Positions 43,000 through 55,703 are shown, counted from the stretch's first letter. The stretch: 64,000 nt of DNA from Ephydatia muelleri (GCA_013339895.1 JABACO010000037.1:62001-126000); one strand, 5' to 3'. A program made the numbers and translations. Notes: generated from the sequence alone by a model not told the origin.

Positions 43000-43490
43000 T
43001 CATCTTGATGTAGTAAATGAACAGAATTATACTCTGAGCTGAAATAAAAATTCAAAGAACAAGTCATACAAAAACCCATGGCAGTATTTGTATATGACTT
43101 GTTCTCAGTCTCTAGCTTACATCAGCTGATCATGACCAATCAATATACATGCATGTATAAACAGATTCATTTATTCATCACCATCGTGTATCATGGGTAT
43201 GCATGTATATATCAACTCGAAATAGTAAAAAGAACAGCTGAATAATGGGCTGTATAGGACGTGAAAGAAAAAACAAATTCAAAGAACAAGTCATATATAC
43301 GCGTACAAAGGTGCCACAGATATCTATGTTTCATTTCTTTTTTGTGATGTGTAATTTCGCTGACCATCCTTAATAAATTGAATATGTATGACGCCCCGTT
43401 TCGGCCGATACACATGCTTATAATTGTAACGGGAAACACGCCATCCTACCCAGGTGAAAGGGGGGGGGGGGGGGGGGGAAAGCCATTCCT
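43000..43490. other. Intergenic with short hairpins and a G run
   Basis: The stretch agaacaagtcata at about 43056 pairs with tatgacttgttct at about 43093, and recurs at about 43280. A G tract of about 20 lies at 43459-43478. Confidence 0.5.
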
Positions 43491-43499
43491 AAGTGGGGA

Positions 43500-43625
43500 C
43501 ATAATATCGTAGGATACATTGACCGGCCAGACAATATCTCCTAGGACTGGGTGTCCGGCGGACGCCGGGTCCTAGGATACAATGTCCGGCCGGTCAATTT
43601 TTAGGTGGTCCTGTGACACCGGGAC
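43500..43625. repeat. Inverted-repeat block rich in CCGG
   Basis: The sequence gtaggatacattgaccggcc reappears as ctaggatacaatgtccggcc about 75 bp on. A palindromic core (gtgtccggcggacgccggg) lies between. It looks like a short repeat element with no coding content. Confidence 0.55.
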
Positions 43626-43879
43626 ACAAAGCCCTTGAAAGTCATCACAATTCAAAGGGCGACGTAACATGGATCTCGCCCAACTGGTACCAAACGCACC
43701 AGCTGATCAACGATGTGTCGGGTAACTACTGTACCACTATCCCGTGCGGGGACGATGCATGACATCACCCAATGACCATGCTTCGACTACTTCAATGAAC
43801 TACAATGTGCAGCTATCAGCCAGTTCTTCATTAGGTGGTCTCCTCCAAAGTCTGATGCTCTCTTTTACAATATGAAGTT

Positions 43880-46190
43880 TTTCCATCACTTCTCCTGCTT
43901 CATCTTGACATCGGAACAGTATTGCTTGTAGCTGTCCCCACTAGGAGTCTCCGGCATGGAATATTTGTGATCAAGTATGTGACACTCGTCTTCCATCAAA
44001 ACAAAGAGCTTCAAAAATATTCCCAAAGTAATGTGAACCCGGAGGACAGACCTTCAAGTTGAGATATGGCAGACAAATAGAGAATTACCTGGAAAAGTGG
44101 AATTGACTTGAAAAAGGGTTCACGGATTACATTATTAAATTCCTTTACCCTTTGCATCCCCACCACATTGCATGAATCGCTGTAAAATGGAATCAATTGT
44201 TCTGAGATCCAGGCTCTCAATGGACGGCTGTAATTGAAGTTCAGCGGATGTTGTTAAGCAATACAAGCAGCAGCAGCAATGACGACCTGAAATGAACATG
44301 TGAAACAAAATAGAATTGGAGACACTGATCTTACCACTTGCACCTGATAAACCATGGCAGTGACAAAGAAATTCATAATCCCCACATAAAAACAAACGAA
44401 TTTTTTTCTCTCTACAAAAGAATAGCAGGTTTGTACTAGTTGTTACATATTCAATGTGCAGGGTTATACCTCAAGCCATCTTATTGATTTCAGCTTGTTA
44501 TTCAACATACTGATCCAAGCAAATATGCAAGTTGGTGACTGAATCAGGACCTTCAAACATAGAGATCACACTTGTGTTACAGATTAATTTGGAGCATCAA
44601 CATTCAGAAGTTGGAAGCAGAATTTGAATGTTCCCCCACCACCAAGCTTTATTCAAATCTCATTCGGTGGAATGGCACCATTGTGCCAGGTAAGGCAATG
44701 AATCCTGATGTTGAAGGACTGAGCTGAGCATTTTTACAAATAATATTGTACATTCCCCTTCCTGCATTACTCTGTTCCAAAATTTTCTCAACCATATTCC
44801 ACAAATGTGGGATATATACCAATGAAGCAGGTTAAACACTATTCTGATGCTTAAATGAGAGTGGTACCATCTCAGCTTTGAAATTGTCACCAAGGAGTTC
44901 ATCAGCTTTGAGACGCATCTTTTTTTCACTAGCCACCTCAATTTGCCACACCATTAACCATAATACATTGTAATAATAAATACATCTAGGACTACAAAAA
45001 GATGGAGACCAGGGAATGTTAAGCTCCATCCTCATTGCTAAGGCATCTGCTGTAGATATTGAAATCACACAGCTTTCTGCAGATATTTCCTGTAAAAGTT
45101 TGCTCCTGTCTGAGGGTGTGCAGGATACCACTTCTCTACTTAGCTTTGACAATTGGCACTGACATATCTACGAATATCACCCAAACTGTGATGCACTTCT
45201 TTGTGGACTGCCATGAAGCTGAGCTGGACGGAACCTGCCCTCGACTCAGTTGCATCATGGTAAGTAGCTAAATAAATGCATGCCAAAGAGAAGTTTATTA
45301 AGACCTGTAATGTACACGACAGTTTAACTACCTTTCCATGTGTATTGAGTACTACCACACTATTTGTTGGACTTGATAGAAGTGAATGTATGACTAAATT
45401 TATTTGTAACTGAGACTCAATATAGGTGACAAAGGTTGGTTGACTGGATGGCTGAGAATTTCACCAGCACAGCCAGATCGCAGATGGGTTGCGTAGTCTG
45501 AAGGCAGGATCTCGTTATTGCATTTGCTGCATATAACAGAAATGCACTTGAGAGCATCCAGAACAAGATTACATGGTGCTCACACTGTGGTAATATCTGT
45601 TAGGTGATCACCATAGCAACATGGACACAGTAGTTCGTGGTGCAGATATAGCTAAGTACAACAATAATTGGAGCAGACTATGTAGCAAGTGTTCAGTACT
45701 TCCAAATATAAAGGACATTCAGCAGTCAACCAAGATACATTCCCTGCTATGGTTGGTGGATGTAACGTTGACAGCACAAAAGGAGGAGGTGCAGTGAGCT
45801 TAATGGACTCGACAAGTCTCCTCAGAGGAACTTCTAAAGGTCTCCCTGGCCAAACAATGAACTTGAATTTCCTTGGCCTTCCACCCTTTTCTTTACTTTT
45901 CCCATGTTTACATACACAGCACATGTCGTTACCAAGTGACTCCCAACCATCAAACATTACTGTGCACACTTTGTACGTCCTACCATGAGCTAATGCATTT
46001 TTGTATGCAGTAACAACTTGATGGCACAGGTAGCAAACCGCTTCAGGGGTGACTGGCAAGGGTATCAGTTGCAAGATTAATACCAAAAGACCATCATTAA
46101 GTCTTGTTGAACTGATATAATCCCCACAAACCCTGCATAGCCTCAACAACAAAAATCTGCATTCTCTTGCATGGCTGAATGGACGAAACG
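43880..46190 (-). pseudogene. Multi-exon Cys-rich repetitive gene of unknown function, decayed
   Basis: Blocks follow each other down the minus strand. An N-terminal CRVCG...CYLCHQ treble-clef-like module lies with RTYKVCTVMFDGWESLG (46190-45650). Then come DALAMRMELNIPW (about 45030), ASEKKMRLKADELLGDNFKAE (about 44900), FHRMRF (about 44660), GGGGTFKFCFQLLNV (about 44610), LCGDYEFLCHCHGLSGASG (about 44365), RHCCCCLYC after a likely intron (about 44270), VVGMQRVKEFNNV (about 44150) and ITLGIFLKLFVLMEDECH (about 43990). I recall this block order from multi-copy predicted proteins of sponges and corals. Several blocks are out of frame, so it is a relic or needs many introns. Confidence 0.6.
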
Positions 46191-46579
46191 GTACCGAATG
46201 CCTAAAAACACACCGCGTTTAATTGGACCGAAAAATATAACATTGTGCCTGCTTAGAATGAGTTGGTAACACGAATAGACTGAGTACACACACACCAGGG
46301 AAAACTGCACGTTGTCGAAAAAGTAGATGATCTAATTCCTCCATGCAGGGCTACTACAACACGTGCGCAGTGGATCAGGATGGGGATTCGGTCCTGTAAT
46401 CAGAATAAGATAGTTGATGTGAAATAACGCCTATTTCAATGTTATTTCATGCAGCCAAGCTGTATACATTCGCAACTCGGTTGCTAGGTCGGTCGCTACG
46501 GTGATGGTAGATGTACCGTAATATATGAACTAAGTGGCCTAATGATACAGGCATGAGATACATAGAATAAGGAGAACCA

Positions 46580-47413
46580 ATATATGGGAAAGTTTCCGAG
46601 AAAAGGGACCTAGCGTGTATTATAAAAAAGCATAATAAAAATGCCTTACGTTTGAAATACTATACCTTCCGAAGGGTTAACGCTATCGTCTTCCTATTTT
46701 CAGCACTTCATACTACACCATTTCTCTATGGTAAAATACATTTTGGGATCCTGAACATGCTCCATGCCAATATCGCGATGTCCGATACCCCACCGGGTTC
46801 AAACCCGCCATAACTTTCTATAGGAGTAATCAAATCGCTTTAAATTCGGTTTGTAGGTGGAGAGGTCCTATATCTATCTATTTGTTCTGTTCGTTAATTT
46901 TTATGCAATCCGTTACGGAGATACAGTTGAACAAACTACGTGCACATTTTCGTGCTCGTTTCGCGCCAATGATTTGGGCAAATTGCGCTCCGCTCAATGT
47001 ATGGGGAGGCGGGGATTATTACATTGGCGCGAATCAAGCGGGAAAACGTGCACGTAGTTTATTCAACTGTATCTCCGTAACAGATGGCATAAAAATTAAC
47101 GAACAGAACAAATCGATAGGTATAGGACCTCTCTACCTACATACCGAATTTGAAGCGATTTCATTACTCCTACAGAAAGTTATGGCGGGTTTGAACCCGG
47201 TGGGGTATCGAACGTTGCAATACTGGCAAGGAGCAAGTGCAAGATCCCAAACAGTGTTTTACCATAGAGAAATGGTGTAATATGAAGTGCTGAAAATAGG
47301 AAGACGATAGCGTTAACCCTTCGGAAGTTATAGCATTTCAAACGTAAGGCATTTTTATTATGCTTTTTTATAATACATGCTAGGTCCCTTTGCTCGGAAA
47401 CTTTCCCATATAT
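46580..47413. mobile_element. Foldback element, 834 bp
   Basis: The ends atatatgggaaagtttccgag and ctcggaaactttcccatatat are complementary. Two arms of nearly 400 bp pair with about 90% identity around a short centre at about 46970-47025. Fragments of the same family lie at 57110-57285 and 58385-58790. No protein is encoded. Confidence 0.9.
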
Positions 47414-47750
47414 CTCTAAAGTATCTATGATTTGCACTTGTTCACTTTTGAATTAAAAATCGATCCTCTCTTAAAGATTTTACGAGAGGAATCGATTTCT
47501 CCGACTGGTAAGAACGTTTTTCTAGCATTCTTTGATTGCTACGTGCACACTAAGTGTCAACAAGTTATTCTAAGTTGATAGAAATACTTTTGGATCACAA
47601 AGTAACACCCACGCACGGCATTTCATCGGCTGATGTTGGCACATGCATAAAAAGGAGCGTTGGGATGTTAAATGGTACAATTTGATGTTGATTTGGTCTT
47701 CTTTTTCAGGGGCGGATCCAGGATTTTGGGAAAGGGGTCTGATAAATATA
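47414..47750. other. Intergenic, nothing recognised
   Basis: A hairpin cgatcctctcttaaag ... acgagaggaatcg lies at about 47460. The stretch ggggcggatccagg at 47710 looks like a MITE end cut by the insertion of mobile element copy 2. Confidence 0.45.
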
Positions 47751-50092
47751 CAAGTAAATAAAAACATTCTCTAACGAGAAAGTTGTTGGTATATAGGATT
47801 GACCAATGGTGGTGTAAAAAGCATGGAAACAAGAGTGACAGAAATTTGACTGGAAAATTGAAATAGGCCTATATTTAGCCCATTACTCAGGCATGTACTG
47901 TCACAACGTTAGTGTGCTAAATATAGGCCTATTTCAATTTTCCAGTCAAATTTCTGTCACTCTTGTTTCCATGCTTTTTACACCACCATTGGTCAATCCT
48001 ATATACCAACAACTTTCTCGTTAGAGAATGTTTTTATTTACTTGTTTCATAAGTTTTTTCCTCTGGCGTCTTTATAAGTGGTGATAAATTGATTTTAATT
48101 TACGAAAGGAGGGAGGGAGGTTAAAAATTTTAATAATAGAAATGATAAGTATACGAGTTATTTATGTTATTCATTGTTCGGCCTTGTCCTCGTTTCCACC
48201 CTCTTCTATTAGCGCGGCGGCCTCGTTGTGGCCATGGGAGCCATGTGGGTGGTGGTGGCAGCGGCCAGGGGGGCAGCAGGCGAAGTGGTGGTGGGGCTAA
48301 ATATAGGCCTCTTTGAATTTTCCAGTCAAATTTCTGTCACTCTTGTTTCCGTGCTTTTTACACCACGATTGGTCAATCCTATATACCAACAACTTTCTCG
48401 TTAGAGAATGTTTTTATTTACTTGTTTCATAAGTTTTTTCCTCTGGCGTCTTTATAAGTGGTGATAAATTGATTTTAATTTACGAAAGGAGGGAGGGAGG
48501 TTACAAAATTAATACACAGTTGCAGGCGGGCTGCCATTGTGTCATGTACATCAGATAAGGAAGCCTTTTTGTGCATCAGATTAAGGATAACACCCCAATA
48601 TTCAATAGACAGGTCACAAAGGAGAAAGGACTACTGTACACAACAGTAGGGTCACCATGCATGCTTTTCATGTGAAGTGAATGGCAGATCCCTTACATGC
48701 GTGCTGTACACATGTTGCATGCACATCACATGCCAAACTCAAAGAAATTAGACACCCCAATATTCAATAGACAGGTCACAAAGGACTGTACACAACAGTT
48801 GGGTCACCATGCATGCTTTACATGTAAAGTGAATGGTTTTGTGCAGATCCCTTACATGCGTGCTGTACATACATGTATGTTGCATGCACATCTTCCTATA
48901 GCTTTTTAATGCTAGTGCAATACAACATGCCATCACATACCTTTGGGTGGTAGTGGTAGTTCGGTGACCCCTGCGATACCGCTTCCTCTCGGCAGCACGT
49001 TTAGCCAATCGGACAGCGGGGTCATTCCAATACCGATTCCTTTCAGATGCCTTAATGGCAGCTGAATTGTCCTCGTATTTCTGCCTTTTAGCAGCGCGGT
49101 TCTCCTCGAGGTCCTCTTGATATCGCTGCCTTTTAGCAGATTGCTTAGATTCAATATCTGCGTTGTAGCTGTCGCGTACAGAGGCCTTCTTCTTTTCGGG
49201 ATCGGCCTTGTAGCTGTCGCGTGCAGAGGCCTTCTTCTTTTCGGGATCGGCCTTGTAGCTGTCGCGTACAGAGGCCTTCTTCTTTTCGGGATCGGCCTTG
49301 TAGCTGTCGCGTACAGAGGCCTTCTTCTTTTCGGGATCGGCCTTGTAGCTGTCGCGTACAGAGGCCTTCTTCTTTTCGGGATCGGCCTTGTAGCTGTCGC
49401 GTACAGAGGCCTTCTTCTTTTCGGGATCGGCCTTGTAGCGCGCTCGGGCTTTAGCCTTGTTTTCTTGTGATAAAATATCGTCTTGCTTTTGAAGGTATTC
49501 CGCTCGTTGCTTAGATCTCTTCTTTCGATTACGCGAAGGCATTTAACTTCACTAGCCAAAGTATTTAACTGCGATAGGAACACCAAATAAATTTCGTGCA
49601 GGTCGGAGTATTTATACTGCATGCTGTAAAATAACTTCATTAATCAACAATAAACCAAATAAACTTCTGCAATAACTTCATATCCTATACAGAACTTGCT
49701 ACCGCATGAGGTACTTCTCGCTGTAGTCTTTATATGACCTTAAAGGGCACCGCGCAGGTGAATTCCAAAGATATTGGCGCTATTGCCGTTATTCAAAACC
49801 GTTCGTAGCTCGAGTTATACCTTCCTAAGGAAGAAGAAGAAGAAGAAGACGACCAAGAATTATTTTGGGACTGGGCACGAGAAAAAGGAATTCGTTTGTT
49901 TCTCTAAAAGCACACCGTTTTATGACACGGAACAAACGTAGAAATGTAGATCTTTGAGTTCTCGTTCCATCGCGACAAAGAGATACGCGATCCGTTTCTC
50001 CGTTGTCCCTCCAGACGCGAGTGAAGTTTTTTTAATGATATTCATCAATCCTCAATCAATCCTATATTGAACCTGCTGCCGCAGGTTCAGAT
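47751..50092 (-). mobile_element. Mobile element copy 2 (2342 bp), inverted relative to copy 1
   Basis: Each position x corresponds to 64091 minus x in copy 1. I found no difference in the stretches compared, and the encoded proteins are identical. Flanks differ completely, so the copies are separate insertions or one was copied recently. Confidence 0.85.
48941..49542 (-). CDS. Basic repeat protein of mobile element copy 2, first exon
   Basis: It has the same 15-residue repeat protein, start codon and donor as at 14549-15150, on the minus strand. Read through the donor, the frame runs to 48748. Both copies keep the frame intact. Confidence 0.6.
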
Positions 50093-50111
50093 CCCTAGGT
50101 CTCGTGAGCTT

Positions 50112-50345
50112 GCTCTCGCCAGAATGGATTACGCAATGTCATTCTTTTATGAATAAATTATGCGCGGTAGAAATTAAATTTTTGTCTTGAATGTAGCTCA
50201 AGAATTGTTCATGGTATAATTTTTTTGAAGTACATATATCATAATTGGACCGATTTATACTACATTATAAACTAGTTTACAATTCAATTTGAAAAAAAAA
50301 AGCAAGATGACCGCCTATGTATGGGCCATTTCTGGATATGGGCCG
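50112..50345 (+). repeat. Interspersed repeat E, copy at 50.1 kb
   Basis: About 230 bp, from cgcaatgtcattcttttatg to ggccatttctggatatg. The copy at 55418-55628 aligns throughout. Shorter pieces lie at 51745-51800 and, inverted, at 19838-19890. Confidence 0.8.
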
Positions 50346-51744
50346 TTTTTTTTTACAGTGTATGGCACGGCACGCAGTGTTACCGCAATAATTGCCAACA
50401 TCCTGGGTAATAAAAAATAAGCTCTTCATGAGCGGTCAAAGGAAAAGCTAATTAATTCGCGGTTTGCGAATCACCGAATATTCCCGTATAACTTCCCATA
50501 GACATGTATGGGGTACTTTAATACCAAGCACACCAGATTTTTCTCAGCATTTGCCAAAGTGGATTGTTAGTACACTACATTTGCCATGATTTTTAGTGGG
50601 GTCGCCGTATTTTTCCTATTTAAGGCGTCGCTTCCCTAGGATTGTCATAACATTGTCCTCAACGTACACGTAGTCAATGGGTGCGTTTTCTCATTACAAA
50701 TTCTATGACCATTTGTGTCAATACCTTTACGATTCGCCAATTTGCCAAAGGAAAAACATGTAGCTAGTACATCGAAGAACTATAATATATATTGAAAATT
50801 GGGTCTTTGTATTTAAAATTCGGCTTCCATAATTGAAAGAAGTATCCTATATCGAATCGGATTGTTGTCTCCGTCTCGTGCCCTCAAAATCGACTCACGC
50901 GCGGGACAAGGCAAATGAGTATCTCCCTAGCTGTACCAGTTTTATACAGTATGAAATCGGGCCTGAAATCGATTCTGCACGCCTCCTAACGCTACGTAAC
51001 AAGGTTTGTTGCTACCAGTTGAATAGCCTACATATAATACGTTCCGGATCTTTTGTAAACATCGCCGGGCCCATTTCATAATTGTATTGCTGTTAGGCTG
51101 TTACGTTGGTAGTTTATCTAAGTAACTGAAGTACAACTACTAGTATAGGTGTGGCCGGAGCTACTATTGGCCCCAATAGTAATACGGCTACATGCATGTG
51201 TTTTAATTCTAGAAAATGCGCACCGATTTATCGAGTATCAAAGAAGCTGATAGCAGCGTCAACGGCGTGGTAGCGTATTTTATTCTGCTGTCTGGCGCTG
51301 CGTTGCAACATCCACCACCAGCAAAACGCCGTTGCAATCTTTCAGGTGAAATAAATATAAAATGCATGTGCAAGGCAATGACTTACGTAGGCCTAGGCAT
51401 TGCACATCTCTCAACTTGGTAATTGCAATAATGTCAGTCATTTCTTACCCTGCACTGCATGCTTTGTGTTTTATTGTAATATTTAGCTACCTTGCGTACT
51501 TACATGTATATTCAGTTACCGCTGTGAAGGCACCGTAGCTAGTGTACTCATGTGAAGGCACCATAGTTATACGGTGTGACTATTTACAAATGGTTTATTG
51601 TGTCAGTGTGGTATGTAGCAGGCTTTGTCAATGTAATGTATGCACATGTGCATATGGACATATGTATAAAGTTGGCAACGGACTCAAACGTGAATGTTGT
51701 GCATGTGTTGTCGACTGCATCACAGTGAAACTTATTAGTGAACA
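50346..51744. other. Intergenic, nothing recognised
   Basis: The open frames at 50833-51081 and 51216-51422 show no domain or codon signal that would support a gene. Confidence 0.35.
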
Positions 51745-51800
51745 ATTTGAAATAAATCACAAGATGACCGCCAATGTATGGGCGATTACTCGATATGACA
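51745..51800 (+). repeat. Interspersed repeat E, short copy
   Basis: It has caatttgaaataaatcacaag followed by atgaccgccaatgtatgggcg, matching the 3' end of repeat E. Confidence 0.7.
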
Positions 51801-52214
51801 CAACACGCAAGCACTAAAACGCATCACACAGATCAAACAAACTGTCAGACATTCTCTGCAACCATTCTCTGCTACATGTACCAATGTAAAGGTCTTGTTG
51901 ATAACAATGAATACAATAGTTCAAGGGATGGTATACAAATAGTGCATGCTCATACAAGTATGCATATCTGTGTATGTGTAAACAATTAATTTTTTGTATG
52001 TTTGTATTGTATGTGTGTATGTGTGTTACATATGGACAACATTTCAACAGCCCTTTGCTGCGGCAGAACACACATGGCTGAGTTATCTTGAGCCTGAATA
52101 CCACAAATGCAACAGTGAAAAATGTGAAGCCAGAACAGAGTAAGGCTGTTTGTGTATGTGTGTGTGCGTTACCAGTGTGGTAAGGGAGTGGCTCAAACAT
52201 GGCACTGATCTTGG

Positions 52215-52221
52215 TGAACAC

Positions 52222-52256
<35 letters not shown>

Positions 52257-52455
52257 CCACACACACACATGATGTGATATTGTGGTCAATTAGTTATGGC
52301 ATGTGCAAATGGGAGGGGCTGTGTTTGTGTGTGTTGCCTGTATTGTGACAAATACACATGCATGTACACACATGAGGCTTCTGTAACTTCTACTGTAGAC
52401 AACTAAAACATATCTAGCAAATTAACCCTCCTTTCCCCCCTGATCTTGGTGATAG

Positions 52456-52486
<31 letters not shown>

Positions 52487-52610
52487 CACACACGCACACA
52501 CACACACGCACACACACACACACATACGCACACACACATACACACACACACACACAAGCACACACAAGTACATACATGTACAAGCACACACACATATACA
52601 CACAGTTTGG
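52215..52610. repeat. CA microsatellite and diverged unit of the 450-bp tandem family
   Basis: Two (CA)n blocks (52219-52269 and 52457-52605) surround sequence with ttatggcatgtgcaaatg and aaacatatctagcaaattaac. Both are reverse-complement matches to the array at 36545-37665. Confidence 0.75.
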
Positions 52611-53315
52611 GGTGTGTATTGTGGGCGGGTCGATGTTACAGGGGGTCACGTGATATACTCTGCTGTGTAGTGTTGTTGCTGATGTGCTGATATCTTTGAG
52701 CAACCAAGTCCCCGATCCTTGACTACGCGCCATACGCGAAACACATGTGTACGAAGCTTCTAAAATCATTAAAACATCCATAGAAAAGCAGGCCTTCATT
52801 CCATATTAGTGATTTGGTGCTTATTGTGTAGTGTAGTGCTATTGTGCAGTGCCTCTAATACGGTGCTGTGCCTGTGACATAGTGCTATGGTGCAGTGGTT
52901 GTGAAATAGTCATGGTGCAGTGACTGTGAAGTGGTGCTAAGGTCAGTGGTGTACAGTTGTAGGAAGCATGGGGCCCATTGCCACATTCTTATTTTTGTCA
53001 AAGTGGCCCCCCCCCCCCCCACCTTTTAATATCATCCTATGTGCTTGATGGTGCTGTATAGCCATGGTGCTGTGCTTGTGAAGTACATGTAGCTATGGGT
53101 CTGTGCTTTTGAAGAAAGTTTGGTGTAGTTGAATGTGAACACTAAGCTTACATGTACATGTATTACCATTCAGCTGCTAGGCTTATGTAAACTTTCCAGT
53201 GGCCCAGTCCTGCCATACACAAGTAGCAATAATATTCACTGCCACCATTTGCAAGGCTTCAGAGCTTAGAAGTATCAAGGGCATTGGAAAGTTTTCTATT
53301 GCTTTGCACTTTTCA
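52611..53315. other. Intergenic with C run
   Basis: A degenerate gtgctgtgcctgtgaa-type repeat at about 52840-53110 and a C run at about 52989-53012. No gene seen. Confidence 0.4.
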
Positions 53316-53425
53316 ACACACACATGCACACGCATGCACACACACATACACACATATGCACACACACATACACACATATGCACACATGCACACGTGTATA
53401 CATATATACACACATGCACACACAA
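53316..53425. repeat. CA microsatellite, interrupted
   Basis: Units of acacacatacacacatatgc are repeated. Confidence 0.85.
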
Positions 53426-53659
53426 TCAGTATGTACCGGTACAGAAATGGTGTGGGAACAAGTGTACGAAAAGGAAAGGTAAAAATTTATGTAACGTGAA
53501 ATTTTTATAGTAATAAAATTATAACCTTACAAGCCTGATTTTGCTGGATGCTGTCCCATAGGTACATGTAAGATAAATATAATATTCATTTGTGCAGCTC
53601 AGAGGTCAACAACAAAAGGGCATTGTTTGCTATGTAAACTGAGGTTATCCTAATCTGAT

Positions 53660-53796
53660 GTTAGCTATTGAGCTAGACATGTACATGTACCAAGTTCTAA
53701 GAAGCAAACACTATTGACGTACATGTATGTTAGCTATTGAGCTAGACATGTACATGTACCAAGTTCTAAGAAGCAAACACTATTGACGTACATGTA
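53660..53796 (+). repeat. Perfect tandem duplication, 69-bp unit
   Basis: The unit starting gttagctattgagctagaca occurs at 53660 and 53729 with no difference over the second copy. Confidence 0.95.
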
Positions 53797-53984
53797 GTAC
53801 CTACATGTGCATGTATGTGGCATGGGCCTTTTGTGCCTGATGCCATAAACTTTACAATCAAGTACATGTACATGATGGGAGGGGGGGTGGAGTGTGCTTT
53901 GGGCCTCATGCAAAACCTTTGGTTAGTGGTAGAGGCATTTACGTCTGATGCATAAAGTCCTGGTACTTTTTTTCTAGGGTTCAA

Positions 53985-54170
53985 TATCAAGAGTTGTGTT
54001 AAAAGTCTGTTTGGAACTGTTTCTATGGAGATGAGGCAAAATATTACTCGAGGACACTCCTGTATCTGGTTTTGTACTGGGGAGAGCAGCACCAGGATCC
54101 CAATGCTGAGACTGACCATCCGGAGTGTTCAACACCTCCAGGGATATCCACCTTAGGCTCAACAAATTTA
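53985..54170. repeat. Interspersed repeat R, copy 2 (inverted)
   Basis: It matches 35850-36050 in reverse: gtctgtttggaactgtttct and ctgaccatccggagtgttca. Confidence 0.8.
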
Positions 54171-54612
54171 CTTAAATACCCCTACGTTCCACTGTACTCA
54201 GCTGGCATGCACTTCTTCATCAAGCAAACCAGATGGGCAGGTGTGTTGAGTGTACCAAAGGCAGGCAGTTCTAGCAATGGAGGCCTACAAATAATGCTGC
54301 CACTGTTCCACTCACCCCTCTTCCACTTCAAAGTTGGGACGCCACTCGCATCTAAGAACTTCCGCTCCACCTTCCTATCCCTGGTATGGTGGAGCAATGT
54401 GGCTACAATCCAGCCAAATACAACACTCGCATTGGTGCAGCCACTTACAGTAACTGCTGACACCATTCAGAAGTACATATGGTGCAGCCACACTCATTGT
54501 TAGTAATAGCAATAGCAGAAGAGGACAAATTGTGTATGTTTAAATGCACATTACATGTTTGCACTAACCACACACTGTGCAGATACAGGGGAGGGGTTTG
54601 GGCCTGTGCCAG
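54171..54612. other. Intergenic, weak open frame
   Basis: A 143-codon frame (54072-54503) overlaps repeat R and has no recognisable motif. I do not call it a gene. Confidence 0.35.
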
Positions 54613-54615
54613 CAA

Positions 54616-54634
54616 GCATTGGCATAACATAGAA

Positions 54635-54667
<33 letters not shown>

Positions 54668-54690
54668 GGTTGGGGGGGGGGGGGGGGTTA
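54616..54690 (+). repeat. Very long poly-G tract
   Basis: About 70 bases of almost only G, broken by tggttg. It is strongly G-quadruplex-prone and probably length-variable. Confidence 0.9.
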
Positions 54691-55417
54691 TAGTAGTATA
54701 GTATGCTTTTAACCTGATGCAGAGGCTTTGGCCTAGTGATAGACTGATCAGCGATACAGAGTTTACACAAAACTTTTCTTTAAAAGAAAAAAAAATGAAA
54801 GCATTGGGATAGTGCTATTCATTGAAGCCCCACGAAGGTGATTTGCATTAAAATTAAAGCGTTTTACGTGTAGTTACTGACTCTGGCCTGGCCCATACAC
54901 ATGTATGCAGACAAAGATTCAAAATACGGCACGTGCAGATTTGATGTTAATCGATCTAGGTAGGGCTGAATGGCCTACGTAGGTCGCAACTGTACTGAAA
55001 AGTGCCATTTGCAAATATCTATGTTTTGTATCAGTGCACGTGCCTATTAGCCTTCGCGCTTCATTCATCGAGCTGCAAGCAGGCTAAACGAACACGATAA
55101 GGAACACACTATATAGGTCAAAAGTGTCCATGACGATCGACATCATAGTGTCCCTCGTGGCAGTCGAGACCTACGGTACTAGTCTGGGACTATCGTACTT
55201 TTGTATCAGGCCAGAAGCTGGCAGTAACCATATCGGGCTCTCCCTCGCTCTTTCGTATCGAAACGCTCGGCCTCCCCCTCCCCCCCCCCCCCCCCCCCCC
55301 CCCCTCACATTGTCCGGTTATTAACAGCCTATTAGTATTATAGTTAAGTTCTAAATTAACTTACTGTGCATATATTTATTCACCATTCTGTTCAATGAAA
55401 GTTGAAGGATGACGCAA
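54691..55417. other. Intergenic with C run
   Basis: A C run of about 30 lies at 55273-55304. No coding support. Confidence 0.4.
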
Positions 55418-55628
55418 GGCATTACGCAATGACATATTTTGATGAATACATTATGAGCGGTATAAATTAATTTTTTGTCTTGATTTTAGTTCAAGAATGG
55501 TTAATGGAATAATTTTTTAAGTACATATGTCATGATCAGACCGATTTATAGGACAATTTACAAGTGTTTAAAATTCAATTTGAAATAAAAAGCAAGATGA
55601 CCGCCTATGTATGGGCCATTTCTGGATA
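55418..55628 (+). repeat. Interspersed repeat E, copy beside the membrane-protein gene
   Basis: It aligns with the copy at 50112-50345 and ends about 75 bp before the ATG at 55704, so it lies where the promoter of that gene would be. Confidence 0.8.
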
Positions 55629-55703
55629 TGTGTAATATCGAGATATTGTGCGGAACTCGATAGTTTCTGAAGTCAAGATTAAAAGTAACAGAGGCTCCCT
55701 ATA

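Noticed and set aside
46790-46815. tRNA-like word ggttcaaaccc (also at 47190 and 57260)
   Set aside because: It belongs to the foldback family arms, and no acceptor stem, anticodon arm or D arm can be drawn around it.
50833-51422. Two 70-80 codon frames upstream of repeat E short copy
   Set aside because: No motif, no conserved pattern, and stop density around them is as expected by chance.
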